This document shows positions 11,400-24,482 of a DNA stretch of 64,000 nucleotides, one piece after another. The stretch's first letter is position 1; each line of letters begins with the position of its first letter. A model generated the notes under the pieces. That model was not told where the DNA came from and did no database searches. It saw only the letters and a program-made list of their open reading frames with translations. The stretch spans positions 163,477,951 through 163,541,950 of the forward strand of contig NC_073302.1 in NCBI RefSeq assembly GCF_027595985.1, in the 5' to 3' direction. The DNA comes from Sorex araneus. Lineage: Eukaryota; Chordata; Mammalia; Eulipotyphla; Soricidae. Position numbers and translations under genes: made by a program.

Positions 11400-13007
11400 T
11401 TAGACTTGCAAATAACATTTGTATTGCTTTCTTTTCCACAGTCGTAGACCAGAAGAACTGTAAAACATTGTTACTCAACCACAGTTAGCATAGATACGTT
11501 TCTGGTTTGAAATTTGGCTAGATCTCCATACAATTCTAAAGTATTATGTTTAACTCATGTCTTATATTTAGTGCCCGGGAGTTGCTTGCTAAATGGAACT
11601 CAAGAAACAACATTCATGAAATGAGAGACCTTTTTAAAGTAAATAATCATTTGCTTTGTGTTTTCCCATGTTAAATTTAATTTTCATATATTGAGTTAAA
11701 GTGAGACCAACCTTAGAAACTTAAGAGTTCATGTACATATATGCAAAAATCATATTTCTTTGTTAAATCAGCTTGACTAATTTCTTTCTTTATCTATTTC
11801 TCAAAAAAAAACATTAAAGATAAGTCCAGTAGAATATTTGTAGACATGGAAAGACATGTAACTCATACCTTACATTCTGTTTGTTTCCTGCCCACTATTT
11901 ATCCTAGTTCTACCTTTCTTACACATCCACTTTTGCTGAGATATATAGAACATGAACATGAAGAAAGTTAGCTATACTTAAGATTACTGAAATTATGCTT
12001 GTTGATTCTTTTTTCAAGTCTCTTTCTAATTTAAAGCACAGATTCTGAAATTTGGGAGTTAGCAAATATGCTAAATAGCTTTATTTTGAAAATCATAGTA
12101 CAACAGCATGTTATGATGAGTACATTTTAATCAAAATTAAATTTGTAATATTTAAAGTTGCATCAAAAATGTTAAGGAAATAATAGAATTTAAATGCAAT
12201 GTCTACAACTTTTAGGAATTTATGTAGATAGTTTCCTTTTTATCAATTCCTTTATTTCCTGTGCTAAAGAAGAGTTTAAAAATCTTGCAAAACTTTGGAG
12301 TTTCTTGTAACTGATTGATTTAGCACACTCTTAAGCTTCCACTCCAAGATTTGACTTTCTCTCATATCTCTACAAGTTCTTTAAAACTGTCCTCAATAGT
12401 TGTGTGGCTCTGCAATTTCCTCCTGTCCTTCTAATGCCCTAATTTGTCATTCAGTATGATAGCCATACTCATCTTTTAAGCCACCATGACAATTGCTCCT
12501 TTCCTCTATATCAATTTTCTAAGTATTCTCAGTACTGAGCAGGTTTCAGACTCGAGTTATAAACCCATGAGTTGGTTTTACTTTTTTGCAATGTCATATT
12601 CATGCTTTAAATACTGTTTGGAAAGAATTCTCAGCCATCTCTTTTTGTGCTACTGATTTCATATCCTTTTAGTCCAGGACCATTTTTGTCAATCACCCTT
12701 AACGTCTTCACACCCTTTTTTCAGTCTTTTTTTCACCGATTCTTTTTTATAATTGTGTGTTAAATTATCTAACACACTGAATCTTTTATTCTAAAAACTT
12801 CCTTTAAGTACAGCCCCACGTGTTAATCTACTTTGTTATTACTTTTTTCTTTTCTTGAATTTTAAAAAAGATAATAACCCTCTTTGGGTCACCAACTTAT
12901 TATATTTTAATCGGACTATTTCAAAAAATTGTTTTCAGTACTTTCAAATGTAAAACATAACAAAACAACTTAGCTATTTTACTTTATTTTTTATCCAGTC
13001 TTTATTT
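11400..13007. other. Unassigned AT-rich DNA
   Basis: No repeat, gene or RNA feature is recognised over this 1.6-kb stretch. Confidence 0.5.
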
Positions 13008-13021
13008 AAGAATATAAAACA

Positions 13022-13657
13022 CAGACGAGACCCCAAGCAGCTGCACATGAACGGCTCCTCCGTTCCTGAACGTCCATGATCCCGGAGACCACTAACTACT
13101 TTCAGCACCCAGCGGCTTCTTGCAGAAATGCCTCTAGACTGTGAACTAAACTACAGCCCCATGCCGCCCTGGGAGGGGAAAGGTTTTTCTCTCTCTTGGC
13201 CTTTCCTTTCCCCGGCGGTGTGGTGACCACCATCTTATAAGGTCCACTAACCGGAGGTACAAGCTTGCAGTGATGTGACTTCCAGCAGAAATTTCTCTGG
13301 ACTTAATTACTAAAATGCCAGAAATCCAAAACCTCATATGCTCTTCTTTCTCAGCAATGGAAAACAAATTATCAAATGATGCCTTTTCATCAGGTCTGAT
13401 TTTTTGGGGAGAATTCCAAATAATAATAGTTTTCTGTTGAAATATTGAGTGTAATCAAAGTAAAGAGAGAGTAAAGTGAAAATCATTAGCCACACAGGTG
13501 GGGCTGGGGGGTGGGAGGTGGAATGGGAGGTATATTGGGGTTCTTGGTGGTGGAACATGTGCACTGGTGAAGGGATGGGTGTTTGATCATTGTATGACTG
13601 AGACTTAAACCTGAAAAGCTTTGTAACTTTTTTTCATGGTGATTCAATTAAAAAAAA
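13022..13657 (+). mobile_element. GC-rich modular retroposon with L1-type tail, copy 1
   Basis: The ends are fixed by the 14-base direct repeat AAGAATATAAAACA (13008-13021 and 13658-13671). Order: GACGAGACCCCAAGCAGC start; block with CTAGACTGTGAACTAAACTA; CT-rich spot; GGTGTGGTGACCACCATC; CCAGCAGAAATTTCTCTGG; CAAATAATAATAG; G-rich polypurine tract; GGGCACTGGTGAAGGGATGG; A-tail. The last part matches the L1 3' ends in this window, while the front is not seen in the other L1 copies. It may be a long L1 3' UTR variant or a non-autonomous unit carrying an L1 end. Confidence 0.8.
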
Positions 13658-13671
13658 AAGAATATAAAACA

Positions 13672-14104
13672 TACCTACTGGAAAAGTGCTGCTCCTTTGA
13701 ATTTAGTAAGAATGTCACTATTTGCATATGTCCCTAGAGAGTGCTTTATATTTACTAGACACTGGTTTGTTTATGCATTTTCTATCTGCTTCATTCTGTT
13801 TAATGACAGCATCTGATGGAAATACCTTCAGACAAGTTTTAGGTTGTTTCCTATTTTTTGTTATTGTAAAAAAATTATGTAATAAACATTCATGGTAATA
13901 ATATCTAGGTGAACAAGTTAATAATCTGAAAGAAATAGAAATATAAAACAAATTCCTGTGAATGAATTGTCAGGTCAAATGTATATAGTCACTTGTGATG
14001 GTGAAAATGACTGACACGTTTCTTCTAAAAAGACTACATTGATTTTCTTCCTAAAAGGCTATCACCAGTGTTACAAAGATTTCATTTCATTTCTTTCTCT
14101 CTGT
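13672..14104. other. Unassigned DNA
   Basis: I see no recognised feature. Confidence 0.5.
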
Positions 14105-14268
14105 TTTGTTTTGGACAACACTTGGTGGTGCTCAGGTCTTACACCTGGCTCTCTGCTCGGGAATCACTCCTGGTGGTGCTTGGGGCACTGTATAGCATGT
14201 TGGAGTTTGAACTCAGGTTGGCCTCATACAAAACAAGTGGCCTAACCACTGTGCTATCGCTGTAGCCC
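14105..14268 (-). mobile_element. SINE type A
   Basis: Reversed copy: CACTTGGTGGTGCTCAGG, GGGAATCACTCCTGGTGGTG, TTTGAACTCAGGTTGGCC, CACTGTGCTATCGCTG and GCCCC. Confidence 0.8.
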
Positions 14269-15135
14269 CAAGATTTCATTTCTTTATAGTTTTTCCATCA
14301 CTTGATGTAATAATTAATAAATTTTTCCTGTCTTATGGAATGGGCGAAGTGTTTACTCTTCTTATTTTAGTTTGTAAATCTTTGTTTTTGCAAATGTGCT
14401 TAATCATATTACGTTTCTTGCCAAGCCATATTCATATTGCATATAGATGATTTTTTATTATTCACTACATTATTAGCTTTGAAAGGCAATTCAATTCATT
14501 ATGAATTCTCAGTATAATTATTATATTATTGCAAATATTTATTAATTTTTTGTTATTTTATTTTTCTATTTTTTATAGAATTAAGTTTCACCTATTTCCT
14601 TAAATTAAAATTTTAATTAGTTGTTACTACAACATTTTATTTTCTGATAAAGATATCAAAGCTTCTGAATTTTTCTTTCCATTCTATTTTTCCACATTTC
14701 TCAGGTTTGATGTATGGCTCCTTATTGTTATTTATTACTAAATGTTGTATATTTTAAGTTTTATTTTTTCCTTTCACCTAGAGGTTATTTGACAGGTATT
14801 AATTTTTTTCACAAGAAGATATGTCAAATAATATAAGCATATCCACATATCTCTTTGTTTTGCATCTTACACATATTGCTTTTAGCCTCCTTATACTTTG
14901 ATTATTAATTCTTTGGGGCATTCTCAAATGAGTTTTGTGTTATTTAAGTTAAATGTTGTTCATGTTTTAAAAACAATAAACAAAAACCATGAATACATAT
15001 CTTCACCAGAATATCAGCTAAAGTCAGCAGTATGTTACACATATTAATTGGAGAACTTAGCAAGGAAGCAGGGTGTACTAGCAAGGGGGGCAGTGGTATA
15101 CCTTGTCATTTGACCACAAAGCAGATCATTCCAAA
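14269..15135. other. Unassigned AT-rich DNA
   Basis: I see nothing beyond A/T-rich sequence. Confidence 0.5.
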
Positions 15136-15149
15136 ATATCTGTTCAAGG

Positions 15150-16290
15150 GAGTCGCTGAGCGCGAATCGGACCCTCTGCGCCTAAAGACTTTGATTCCAA
15201 AGATGTAACACATTCGGGCATCCAGCACAGCATCCGAGAGCGATGCACTGGGACACCGAACTGGGCTACAACTCTGTGCTGCCGGGGGTGGATTTTTTTT
15301 TCCTCCCCACCCTGTCTTCCTGCACGGAAAGCGGCGGGCTGGCGGCACTCATGTGGCAGGTGCCATCTTCTGTGACTCCAAACCCACAGGTATTTGGTTT
15401 TTACTTTTGGGGCTCCCAGGAACTCATGGGAAGGGGGCGTAACTGGCACGCCCTCGGCCCAGATAAATCCGGAGCCGCTGAGCGCGAATCGGACACTCTG
15501 CGCCTAAAGACTTTGAATTCAGAGACTTCTTACAGCAATGCACTGGGACTGTGAGCTGGGCTATGTAATTTCTGGCAGATTTTTCCCTGGACTTTATACA
15601 GAAATCCAAAACCGCGTGGACGCTGCCGCGTCCACGCAACTTAACATTTATAATTGTCAGCAATGTGAAACGGTTCCATTTGAACAGGTCTGACTTGGGG
15701 GGGAAACTCCAAATAATAACAGTAAGTTTTTGTTGAAATATTGAAGGTTTTTAATGTAGCAGCCACCTCTGGACTGTGAACTAAGCAAAAGCCCCACGCT
15801 GGCCGACGCGGCGTGGCATACACCATACTATGAGGCGCAGGAAGGGGGATGAGGGGGAAAAAGAAAAAAAAAAGGGAAAAGGAAAAAGGGAAAAAAAAAG
15901 AGAGAGAGAGTTATGTACTTGTAGCAGTGGGGCTACATATCTCTTCATTTCCAGCAATGAAAAACTAATTATCAAATGTAGTAGGTCTGTCTCTCTTGGT
16001 TGGAAACTCCAACAACTATAGTGAGTTTTGTGTTGAATTATGGAATGTAATCAAGGTAAAGAAAAAATGAAGTGAAATTCATTAGTTATACAGTAGGGGG
16101 TAGGGGGTGGGGGCGGGGGGTATACTGGGGTTTCTGGTGGTGGAATATGGGCACTGGTGAAGGGATGGGTGTTTGAATATTGTATAACTGACATATAAAC
16201 CTGAGAACTTTGTAACTTTCCACATGGTGATTTAATAAAAATTAAAAAACAAAATAAAAATAAAAATAAAAAAAAAGAAATGAAAAAAAA
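15150..16290 (+). mobile_element. GC-rich modular retroposon with L1-type tail, copy 2
   Basis: The ends are fixed by a 14-base direct repeat with one mismatch: ATATCTGTTCAAGG at 15136-15149 and ATACCTGTTCAAGG at 16291-16304. The front block CGCTGAGCGCGAATCGGAC occurs twice (about 15153 and 15474). The middle block (CTGGACTTTATACAGAAATCC ... CAAATAATAACAG) is followed by a second, altered version (CTGTGAACTAAGCAAAAGCC ... CTCCAACAACTATAG). A purine tract lies at about 15829-15912 and a perfect 10-bp hairpin at 15614-15637. It ends with the G-rich tract, GGGCACTGGTGAAGGGATGG and a long A-rich tail, the same 3' end as the other L1-tailed copies. Confidence 0.8.
15614..15637. repeat. Perfect GC-rich inverted repeat
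   Basis: GCGTGGACGC and GCGTCCACGC are separated by four bases (TGCC), giving a 10-bp stem inside the modular retroposon. The sibling copies lack this palindrome. Confidence 0.9.
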
Positions 16291-16304
16291 ATACCTGTTC
16301 AAGG

Positions 16305-17162
16305 AAATTATGTTCAGTTATGATCACAAAATAAAATAAATGCAATTTATGCCTGTGCATACATATTTTTCACATAAATAATATCTGTGCTTTCCTAACA
16401 AAAATATACCTCTTTTTTGCGTGCTGTTTCAGTTTCAAACATTTTAAAACATTTTAGCAAATCTAAACTCCCTGTGGTCACACAAAAGAACAGAGTTAAC
16501 TATTCTTTTAAGATTGAATTGAGGTTACTTAACTGTTTATTTATCTTATAATCATTTCACAGTCATTAAGTATTTTGAGTCCACTCTTTGAAGGGAAAAT
16601 CATGTGGTTCTTATGGACATGAAGACAACAACATTGCTAGAAGCAAATAAAAATCTTTATCTTTAGGAAACTAAATCTTCAATAAATGTTTGCAACCCAA
16701 TCTGCATTTGTATGGGAGGTATGCTATCTAACTGGGCATTCTCAGTGTTAACTCCTAGAGAATATGAAAATTGGTTTAGAGGATAAGTAATGAAATTGTG
16801 TTAATTTTAACTTACATAGATATTACAAAAACTTAGTCATAGTGTAACACTCACAGAACATATGTAAATTTTGAAATAAATAGATTTTGTTCCTAATATT
16901 GTTTAGAATTGCTGAAATATCGTGATAATAAAAATCAGATATACTCTCAGTAGTTTCTATTACTGTTTTTTGATTTCTCTATAGATAATGTAGCCCTCAT
17001 TTCTACATTTTCAGGGATCTACATGTTCCACTACCAGGCTTTGCAATGCTACTGAAGGGAAAAGAATGGGGGGAAATGAGTACACAAACAATAAAATAAT
17101 AGTAAAGCACTGTAGATTTGATGTTTTTCAATATAAATTCAAACTTGTTTGCTTTAAAGGAA
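16305..17162. other. Unassigned AT-rich DNA
   Basis: I see no recognised repeat or exon. Confidence 0.5.
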
Positions 17163-17412
17163 GATAGCACTGTAGCACTGCCATCCCATTGTTCACGGAT
17201 TTGCTCGAGCGGGCACCAGTAACGTCTCTATTGTGAGACTTGTTACTATTTTTGGCATATTGCATATGCCATGGGTAGCTTGCCAGGCTCTGCCATGCAG
17301 GCGGGATACTCTCTTTAGCTTGCCGAGCTCTCTGAGAGGGACAGAGGAATCGAACCCTGGTTGGCCTCATGCAAGACAATCACCCTACCCGCTGTGCTAT
17401 CGCTGTAGGTCT
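17163..17412 (-). mobile_element. SINE type B
   Basis: Reversed copy: GCACTGTAGCACTGCCATC, TTGCTCGAGCGGGCACCAG, TAACGTCTCTATTGTGAG, TTTTTGGCATATTG, CCGAGCTCTCTGAGAGGG, TCGAACCCTGGTTGGCC and the head end GCTATCGCTGTAG. It is full length. Confidence 0.9.
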
Positions 17413-17861
17413 TGAAGGAAGATAAAGGGCTAGACTTTGCACTGCTCCACAAGACTTCAGCTCATTTCAGGAAAATTTGATGCACCCATACAATAAATTT
17501 TAAAAAGATGGAATCTACCTTGAAACATCAAGTTAAACACCCAGTTTATTATGAATAATGTAGAATTTGGCTTAAATTATATAAAATGGTATTCTACTTT
17601 TATGCAAATAATATTTTCTCCTAGAGTTTCATGTTCTTAGGAGGTATTTTTGAAAACAGAGTACTTATGATTCTTCCCAGAATGAGGACACAAACTGGAA
17701 GTCTTAATTAGCCTACATTTTGTATCTTAAATAACTTTAGAAGAATGAGAATTAGTAAAATCCACCAATTTATTGTTTGTCTTGAAGATATTTGAAAATT
17801 TAAAAAAAAATGGGGACCAGAGGATAGAGGACACAACCTACATTCTGCAATCCAATGTAAA

Positions 17862-18105
17862 GTTACTGTATCACTGTCATCCTGTTGCTCATTGATTTGC
17901 TCGAGCAGGCACCAGTAATATCTCTATTGTGAGACTTGTTACTGTTTTTGGCATATCGAATATGCCATGGCTAACTTGCGAGGCTCTGCCCCGCAGGTGA
18001 GTCTCGATAGCTTGTCAGGCTCTCTGAGAGGGGCAGAGGAATCAAACCCGGGTCGACTGCACGCAAGGCAAACGCTCTACCCACTGTGCTATGGCTCCAG
18101 CCCCA
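17862..18105 (-). mobile_element. SINE type B with target duplication
   Basis: A full-length reversed copy ending GGCTCCAGCCCC. CAATGTAAA is seen on both sides (just before 17862 and just after 18105). The proximal tail is ACTGTATCACTGTC, the short-repeat end of type B. Confidence 0.9.
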
Positions 18106-18537
18106 ATGTAAAATAGAAGAGTTGATTATTATTAGTGACTGGGAATTTTGGAGATACTCAAATCAGCAGGAGTTGGGTATATAGCAAAGATTGCTCCTTT
18201 GACTTTGGTGACTCATTTTCTTCATCTTCTACATCTTATGCAGTTCTTTATTGGTAACTTGCATACCTAAAGTCCTTAATAGGTTTCTTCGGTAACACTC
18301 ACCTGATGATTGTTAAGTACCAATATAATTTGCTTTGCACATTATTTCCAGTTATGCAGTTGTGTCATGCAAGAGTTCTTGTTGGTTTGTAGTCTTTGTT
18401 CAGAACTAAATACGTTTTATAGTAGAATATGGAAAAATTATGAGACCTAAGCTAAGTGGTTTGCATTGAAGAATGCTTCTGCTATTGCACTATTACCAAC
18501 AACTTTTAAAAACCTGATGACAAAGACCGTTTTGTTT

Positions 18538-18718
18538 TTTTGGCTTTTTTGGCGGGGGGGGGGGTCACACCTGATGATGCTCAGGGGTTACTCCTGGTTC
18601 TGTACTCAGAAATTACTCCTGACAGTGCTCAGGAGACCATATAGGATACTGGGAATCGAACCCGGGTCCGCCATGTGCAAGGCAGATTCCCTACCTGCTG
18701 TGCTATCACTCCAACCCC
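18538..18718 (-). mobile_element. SINE type A with target duplication
   Basis: A full-length reversed copy with a T/G-run tail. GACAAAGACC before and GACAACGACC after look like a target duplication with one change. Confidence 0.9.
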
Positions 18719-18849
18719 GACAACGACCTTTTTAAAGACAAAATCACCTTTCCTGTGACATAATTATCTAGAGATCTATGGTGGTCTCCATTAGAATTCG
18801 TCAAAAAACTTACCTCCCCCAGTTCAACTTGTTGAAATAAGATACCCAT

Positions 18850-19430
18850 TAGTCTACAATGTTATGTTGCTGGTGACTTGGTAAAGTGGTGAGTGAGGGA
18901 AATAGCCTCCAGAAAAGAGTGCTTCCACCTCTCTGCTCAACCCCATCCCCCCTTCCCCGACCACCCAGGGATAGGCCTGGTTGGATGATGACTGGTAAAC
19001 TCTACTACGAGCTCTTACCCTGAACAGATGCTCATGTCCCAGCAGCTCCACGAGGCAGCTGTCCAGCTCTGCCTGGACTGGACTTCACTTGTTTTGCAGA
19101 GCATGAGAGATGATCCCTGCCTACTGTGGACTCAGGCTGGAGAGCAGAATTGGTCTTTGCAAGAAAGGAATGTCAGTCCTAACCTTGGCCCAGTCATTCC
19201 GGTCCATTGTCCTCCCTTGCAGAAAACAATTTCAGGAGGAGGAAAAATAGTACAGCAAGATCGTTTTTATTGAACGAAATTTGCTTAGAAAAACATAAAG
19301 GGAGAAAAAGAGAGGAAATACCTGTTTTAGAGAGAAAACAGTCATGAGGGGCAAGGCCCAAATTGCTTTTTTTAGGGAGATGGTTATATACAACTCATCC
19401 AAATGCTTTTTTCCCCCCAAAATTCTTTGC
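18850..19430 (-). mobile_element. Possible LTR or retroviral fragment, old
   Basis: The minus strand has a GC-richer block followed by TCAATAAAAACGATC, a possible polyadenylation signal. No terminal repeats are visible, so this is weak. Confidence 0.25.
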
Positions 19431-21426
19431 ACACATGAAAGTTAATCTGGGCATTGTCACATGGAAAGCTTTGCACTGTGAACAGTCCCATAAAAGATCT
19501 TTTATGCCATTATCATAACCTCATCTCTTGCATCATTGATGCTGATGGTCTTTCGTAGTATCATCACGACCTTTAGATTTTTCTGCTGTTTTTCATTTTC
19601 TGTGGGGTCCACTCTAGTCTGGGTGGTGCCTTGGATTTCTGTGGCTCCAAATTGCTCAAGATTTGTATCTTTATGCCTTTGGATTGCTCCAGAACTGACT
19701 GGGAAATCTCTTAAATTTTATTATTTCCCAAAAGTACTTTACCAGCCCCACCCCCTATCAGTTTGCAACAGTTATAACTGATTTTAGATTAATTTAATTT
19801 GCTCTTATCCATTTAGAATTTCCAAAGTTGTTTCCAGTTTTTCTCATTTCTCAGTTTTTTTCTTTCTCTTCAGTGCATCTGCAGATGGCATTTTGCCTTC
19901 ATATATTTATATGCGTCTGAAAATAGTCACCATGCTGACAACTCTATACTGATTCTTGCTCTTTTCTTTCTTTATTCCAAGATTTAAAAAAAAAATCAGT
20001 AAGACTGTACCTACTTAGGGGTCACTGATGACAGGTGTGGTGTTGAAAGTTTGTGCATGACAAACCATTTTCAACAGTATTGTAGACCACAGAATCTCAA
20101 TAAAGAAAAACTCTATCTACTTAACATGATATACCAATTATTTCCAATTGTCCACAATATTCATAACTCTGATAATCTGTGATCAAGTATTTAATTTTTG
20201 TGAACAATTTGTATTTTCATAGTGTATTTAGTATACAAAGCTATTTCTCATTCATAGTTGTTATTGATTGTAGAGTGCACGGTTTCGTCTCGCTAAAGAA
20301 AGCTCATTTTCAATAAAAATAACATGTTATCAACTATAAAATGCACAAGATGCATCTTAGTGTGTAAGATGTCAAAATGTGAAGAAAATCAGTCTTGATA
20401 AAAAGGTAAATTTGAAGTGCTTGTCCATTTTGTTATTCAAATATCTCAAATGATCCTAATTTTCCCTTTTAAAATTTTAACACATACAAACCGGTCAAAT
20501 TACGTTATCAGACTTATAACAAAAGTTTAGTCTCCTGCTGCCTACTCTTTAATTCACCTCTTCAGGAGGGCCTCATTGAGTCTTTTTAAGTGATATAATT
20601 ATAGTATTTCTTAAATAATCAACTTAGGAGTTTATTAATTTTTTATAATGACAATTGAAAATTTAGCCTTTACATTTCACATGTCACTTTCTTTTTTATG
20701 GACCAGTGTAATTTTGTCACAATTTTATTGTTAGTGGTCAAGGTTTCTATCAGTATGAGTGTGAAAATATTATTTTCTACTTTTTAAGTTTGTTCACATG
20801 ATTATATTTCTTTTTCTCTTCCAGCAGGACATATTTTTCTCTCCCAGTTTGGATGGGAGGTGGGACTAGGGGTGGAGGTGGGCAGTGAAACAGTTTCTTT
20901 TCACTTCTGCTTTGTTTCTGCTTATCTATGATATTTTTCTAATCATCTTCCCAACAGATCTTTTAGGCATTAGACTCTTTTCAAAAACATACATATCCAG
21001 TACTTTATCAGATATATTAGTAGTTTAAACATAGGCTTCCCTTCTTTATCCCCCAGTTCGTTGATTTGGTTCTCTGTAGATGCAGAACTGCCATCTGAAC
21101 ATTTTCCTTCACTGATCTCTTGAGAATTAACTACGTTCTTTTCTTTCTTTTTCTCAACATACTGGGGTAGCTTAAAAAAGGATGCATTAAAGTCATTTAT
21201 TTTTTAGAAATTTGTATGATAAAATGCTCACATCTTTTCCTTCTTGCTCAATATTACTCACTTAGGTAGAGAATTTTTGATTAACAATATCTCACTCTCA
21301 AAATTTGTAAGTCATTAATCTAATACTATTACTCTTTAACCCATTGAGCCTGTCCTGCCATTTGTGTTAATTAACCACACTCAAGTGTGAAGTTCCAGTT
21401 GTCCATGCCAGTATTAGTATGTTCAG
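19431..21426. other. Unassigned AT-rich DNA
   Basis: Two kilobases without a recognised repeat, exon or RNA gene. Confidence 0.5.
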
Positions 21427-21440
21427 TCTGATGCTATTTT

Positions 21441-22360
<920 letters not shown>

Positions 22361-22374
22361 TCTGATGCTATTTT

Positions 22375-23145
22375 GATCTCTAATATTTGGATGTCACATA
22401 TTTATTTTCTTTGGAATAATAAAATTTTGCTTGGTAATTAATTCTTAAATTACATTTAAAAAAATCCCCAAGTTCATTATTTTTTGTTAGACAATAATGA
22501 TAGCCCATATGATTTAGAAACTTGTGATTTGTAGTTCTGAAGGACTTTTGTCTAATATTTTTTCATCTTCCTCTGTCTTGTTTCTTCCCAGAGTTATTAT
22601 TATTTCATATTTATAATTATCATTATTTACTGATCTGTTACAAGTTTATTTTTGAATTCTACTTTTGTTTTCTGGAGCAGTATTAAACTTTATTTTATCA
22701 TACTTCTTTACTATTGTTTCACATTTTTAATTAGCTGCTTTGGAATCTTTTTTTTAGTTATTTATTTTTGAGAGAAACTTAATTTTGCTTTATGAATGTA
22801 ATAGGAACTCTTGCTATTCTAGGGGGCAATATAGTATAAAAGCAGTATTTCTTTGTATAAAAACGGTCTTATTAACTCTTTAAAAAATTCAAATTGTTAA
22901 ATCACAAATTGCAAAATTTATCACTTTAAAGTTCAGATTCAGTAGATTTTAGTATGTTCCCAGATGTGAGCAATCAACTCCACTGTTCAATTTTTGAACA
23001 TTTAATCATCTTATAAAGGAACCCCATTAGGAGATAATTCCTTTCATATTCTGCTTCAGCCCTTGAAAATCATTAATCTACTTTCTGTTTTAAAGGAACT
23101 GCTTGTCCTATATGCTTAAGAAAAACACTCATATCATATGTGGCC
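22375..23145. other. Unassigned AT-rich DNA
   Basis: I see no recognised repeat or exon. Confidence 0.45.
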
Positions 23146-23151
23146 AGATAG

Positions 23152-24299
23152 TGTTGGATATCATTGGTTTGTCCTTTTCCCCTTGCCACTAGGAGCTTAG
23201 GTTTATCAGTCACACCCATCAAAGTGCTCCCAAGTCACTCCCATTCCTTTGTTTATCTGTAACCATTTCTACCAGTTTATCTGCTCTTCCCTTAATCAAA
23301 CTCTGTTAATTGGTAAGGTCAGAACTTCCTAGGACACTGAATATTATAACATTGCCTTTCTCTCCTCTTTATGCCTTTTGAATAATTTACTTTAAAGCTA
23401 TGTCTTTTTTGTATAGACACAAGAAGACAATATTATGTTTTTATAACTTAAGACTTAATTGGCCTCGATATTCCCTCCTGGGCATCTGCTTTCTCCACTT
23501 AAGCCTCAGTTGCCCTCAGTTCCTAGCACCCCAAAGTAGGGTCCCCGACGTGGGACGGGAAGGATCCAGGGCAAGCGGTGAGTTATGTGCTACCCTGGCA
23601 TCGAGATGGGCCTGGCCAAAGTGCCTAATTCTTAACTATAAGTTAAGAGCTTGATCATAGACAAATGCTGTCATGATCCAATAGTAATTATGAGACTGGG
23701 ACCCTGCCAGGGATGGGAAAGACTGATCTGGCCTGAGCACTGTAGTCTGAGATTGAGATGGCCCCAGGAGAGCAATTCTATAAGCTTTAATGCATCTCTT
23801 ATTGTGTCCATACAAAATAATTAATATTATGAATTCTTATATGTTTGCTGGCTGAGGAGAAGAGAAACACATTCATGGGACTCTGCCCTTGGGTGGATCC
23901 TCCTGCTGAAAGAGAATTTAGTCCTAGGAGAAGCATCCCCTGAGGAAAAAGAACCTTAATCTATTGCTGACCACACCTTTAGATAAGCCCCAGGCTGCTG
24001 GGGGACGGGGAGATTTAAGGTAGCTGTATGAGGGGGCAAGGGGAGAGTTCCAGAGGAGAGTGTTTAGAGGGAAGATTGGAATAAACTGCAAGTGAGACCA
24101 ACCATCTTGGCTCCGTTCCTTCCTTCGCCTGCCACATCTTCGCCATCAACCTCCCCGGGGTGGGGGAAGCGGCTGGAGGCTACCGAACTCGGGTGGCGGG
24201 AGAGACAGCTGCTGCCCTAGGCCCTGTGCCTGGCTCGGTGCGGTGAGGCTTCCCTTTCCTCGCCCGCGCGCCATTTCTTTTTATTTTTATTTTTATACA
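23152..24299 (+). mobile_element. Solo LTR, ~1.15-kb family, copy 1
   Basis: It starts TGTTGGAT and ends TACA, flanked by the 6-base repeat AGATAG (23146-23151 and 24300-24305). A promoter-like and R region lies near the 3' side: GGAATAAACTGCAAGTGAG gives an AATAAA signal, then GC-rich U5-like sequence. Two further copies are in the window (31416-33190 and, reversed, 58238-59420), sharing CTTAAGCCTCAGTTG, CTATAAGTTAAGAGC and CTTATTGTGTCCATAC-type blocks. A 6-bp target site fits class II ERVs. No internal retroviral sequence is attached. Confidence 0.85.
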
Positions 24300-24302
24300 A
24301 GA

Positions 24303-24482
24303 TAGGGCCAGAGGAACAGCGCAATAGGTTGGAGTGCATCGTTTGCACAAATGAGGCCTGGGTTCTATGGGTTCTGTGTCCAGCATTGTGGGTTCCTCTG
24401 AACACTGTCAGGAGTAACGCTCAAGCACTGAGCTGGGAGTAGTTCCTGATCACCACTGTGCGTGGCCCCCAAAACCAAAGGT
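24303..24482 (+). mobile_element. SINE type A, old
   Basis: GGGCCAGAGGAACAGCGCAA head, GTGTCCAGCATTGTGGGTTC and CTGTCAGGAGTAACGCTCAAG. It directly abuts the solo LTR, which inserted at its 5' edge. Confidence 0.7.

Noticed and set aside
15144-15554. Overlapping ~100-codon frames in the GC-rich block
   Set aside because: They lie within a repeated retroposon module and are not conserved between its copies.
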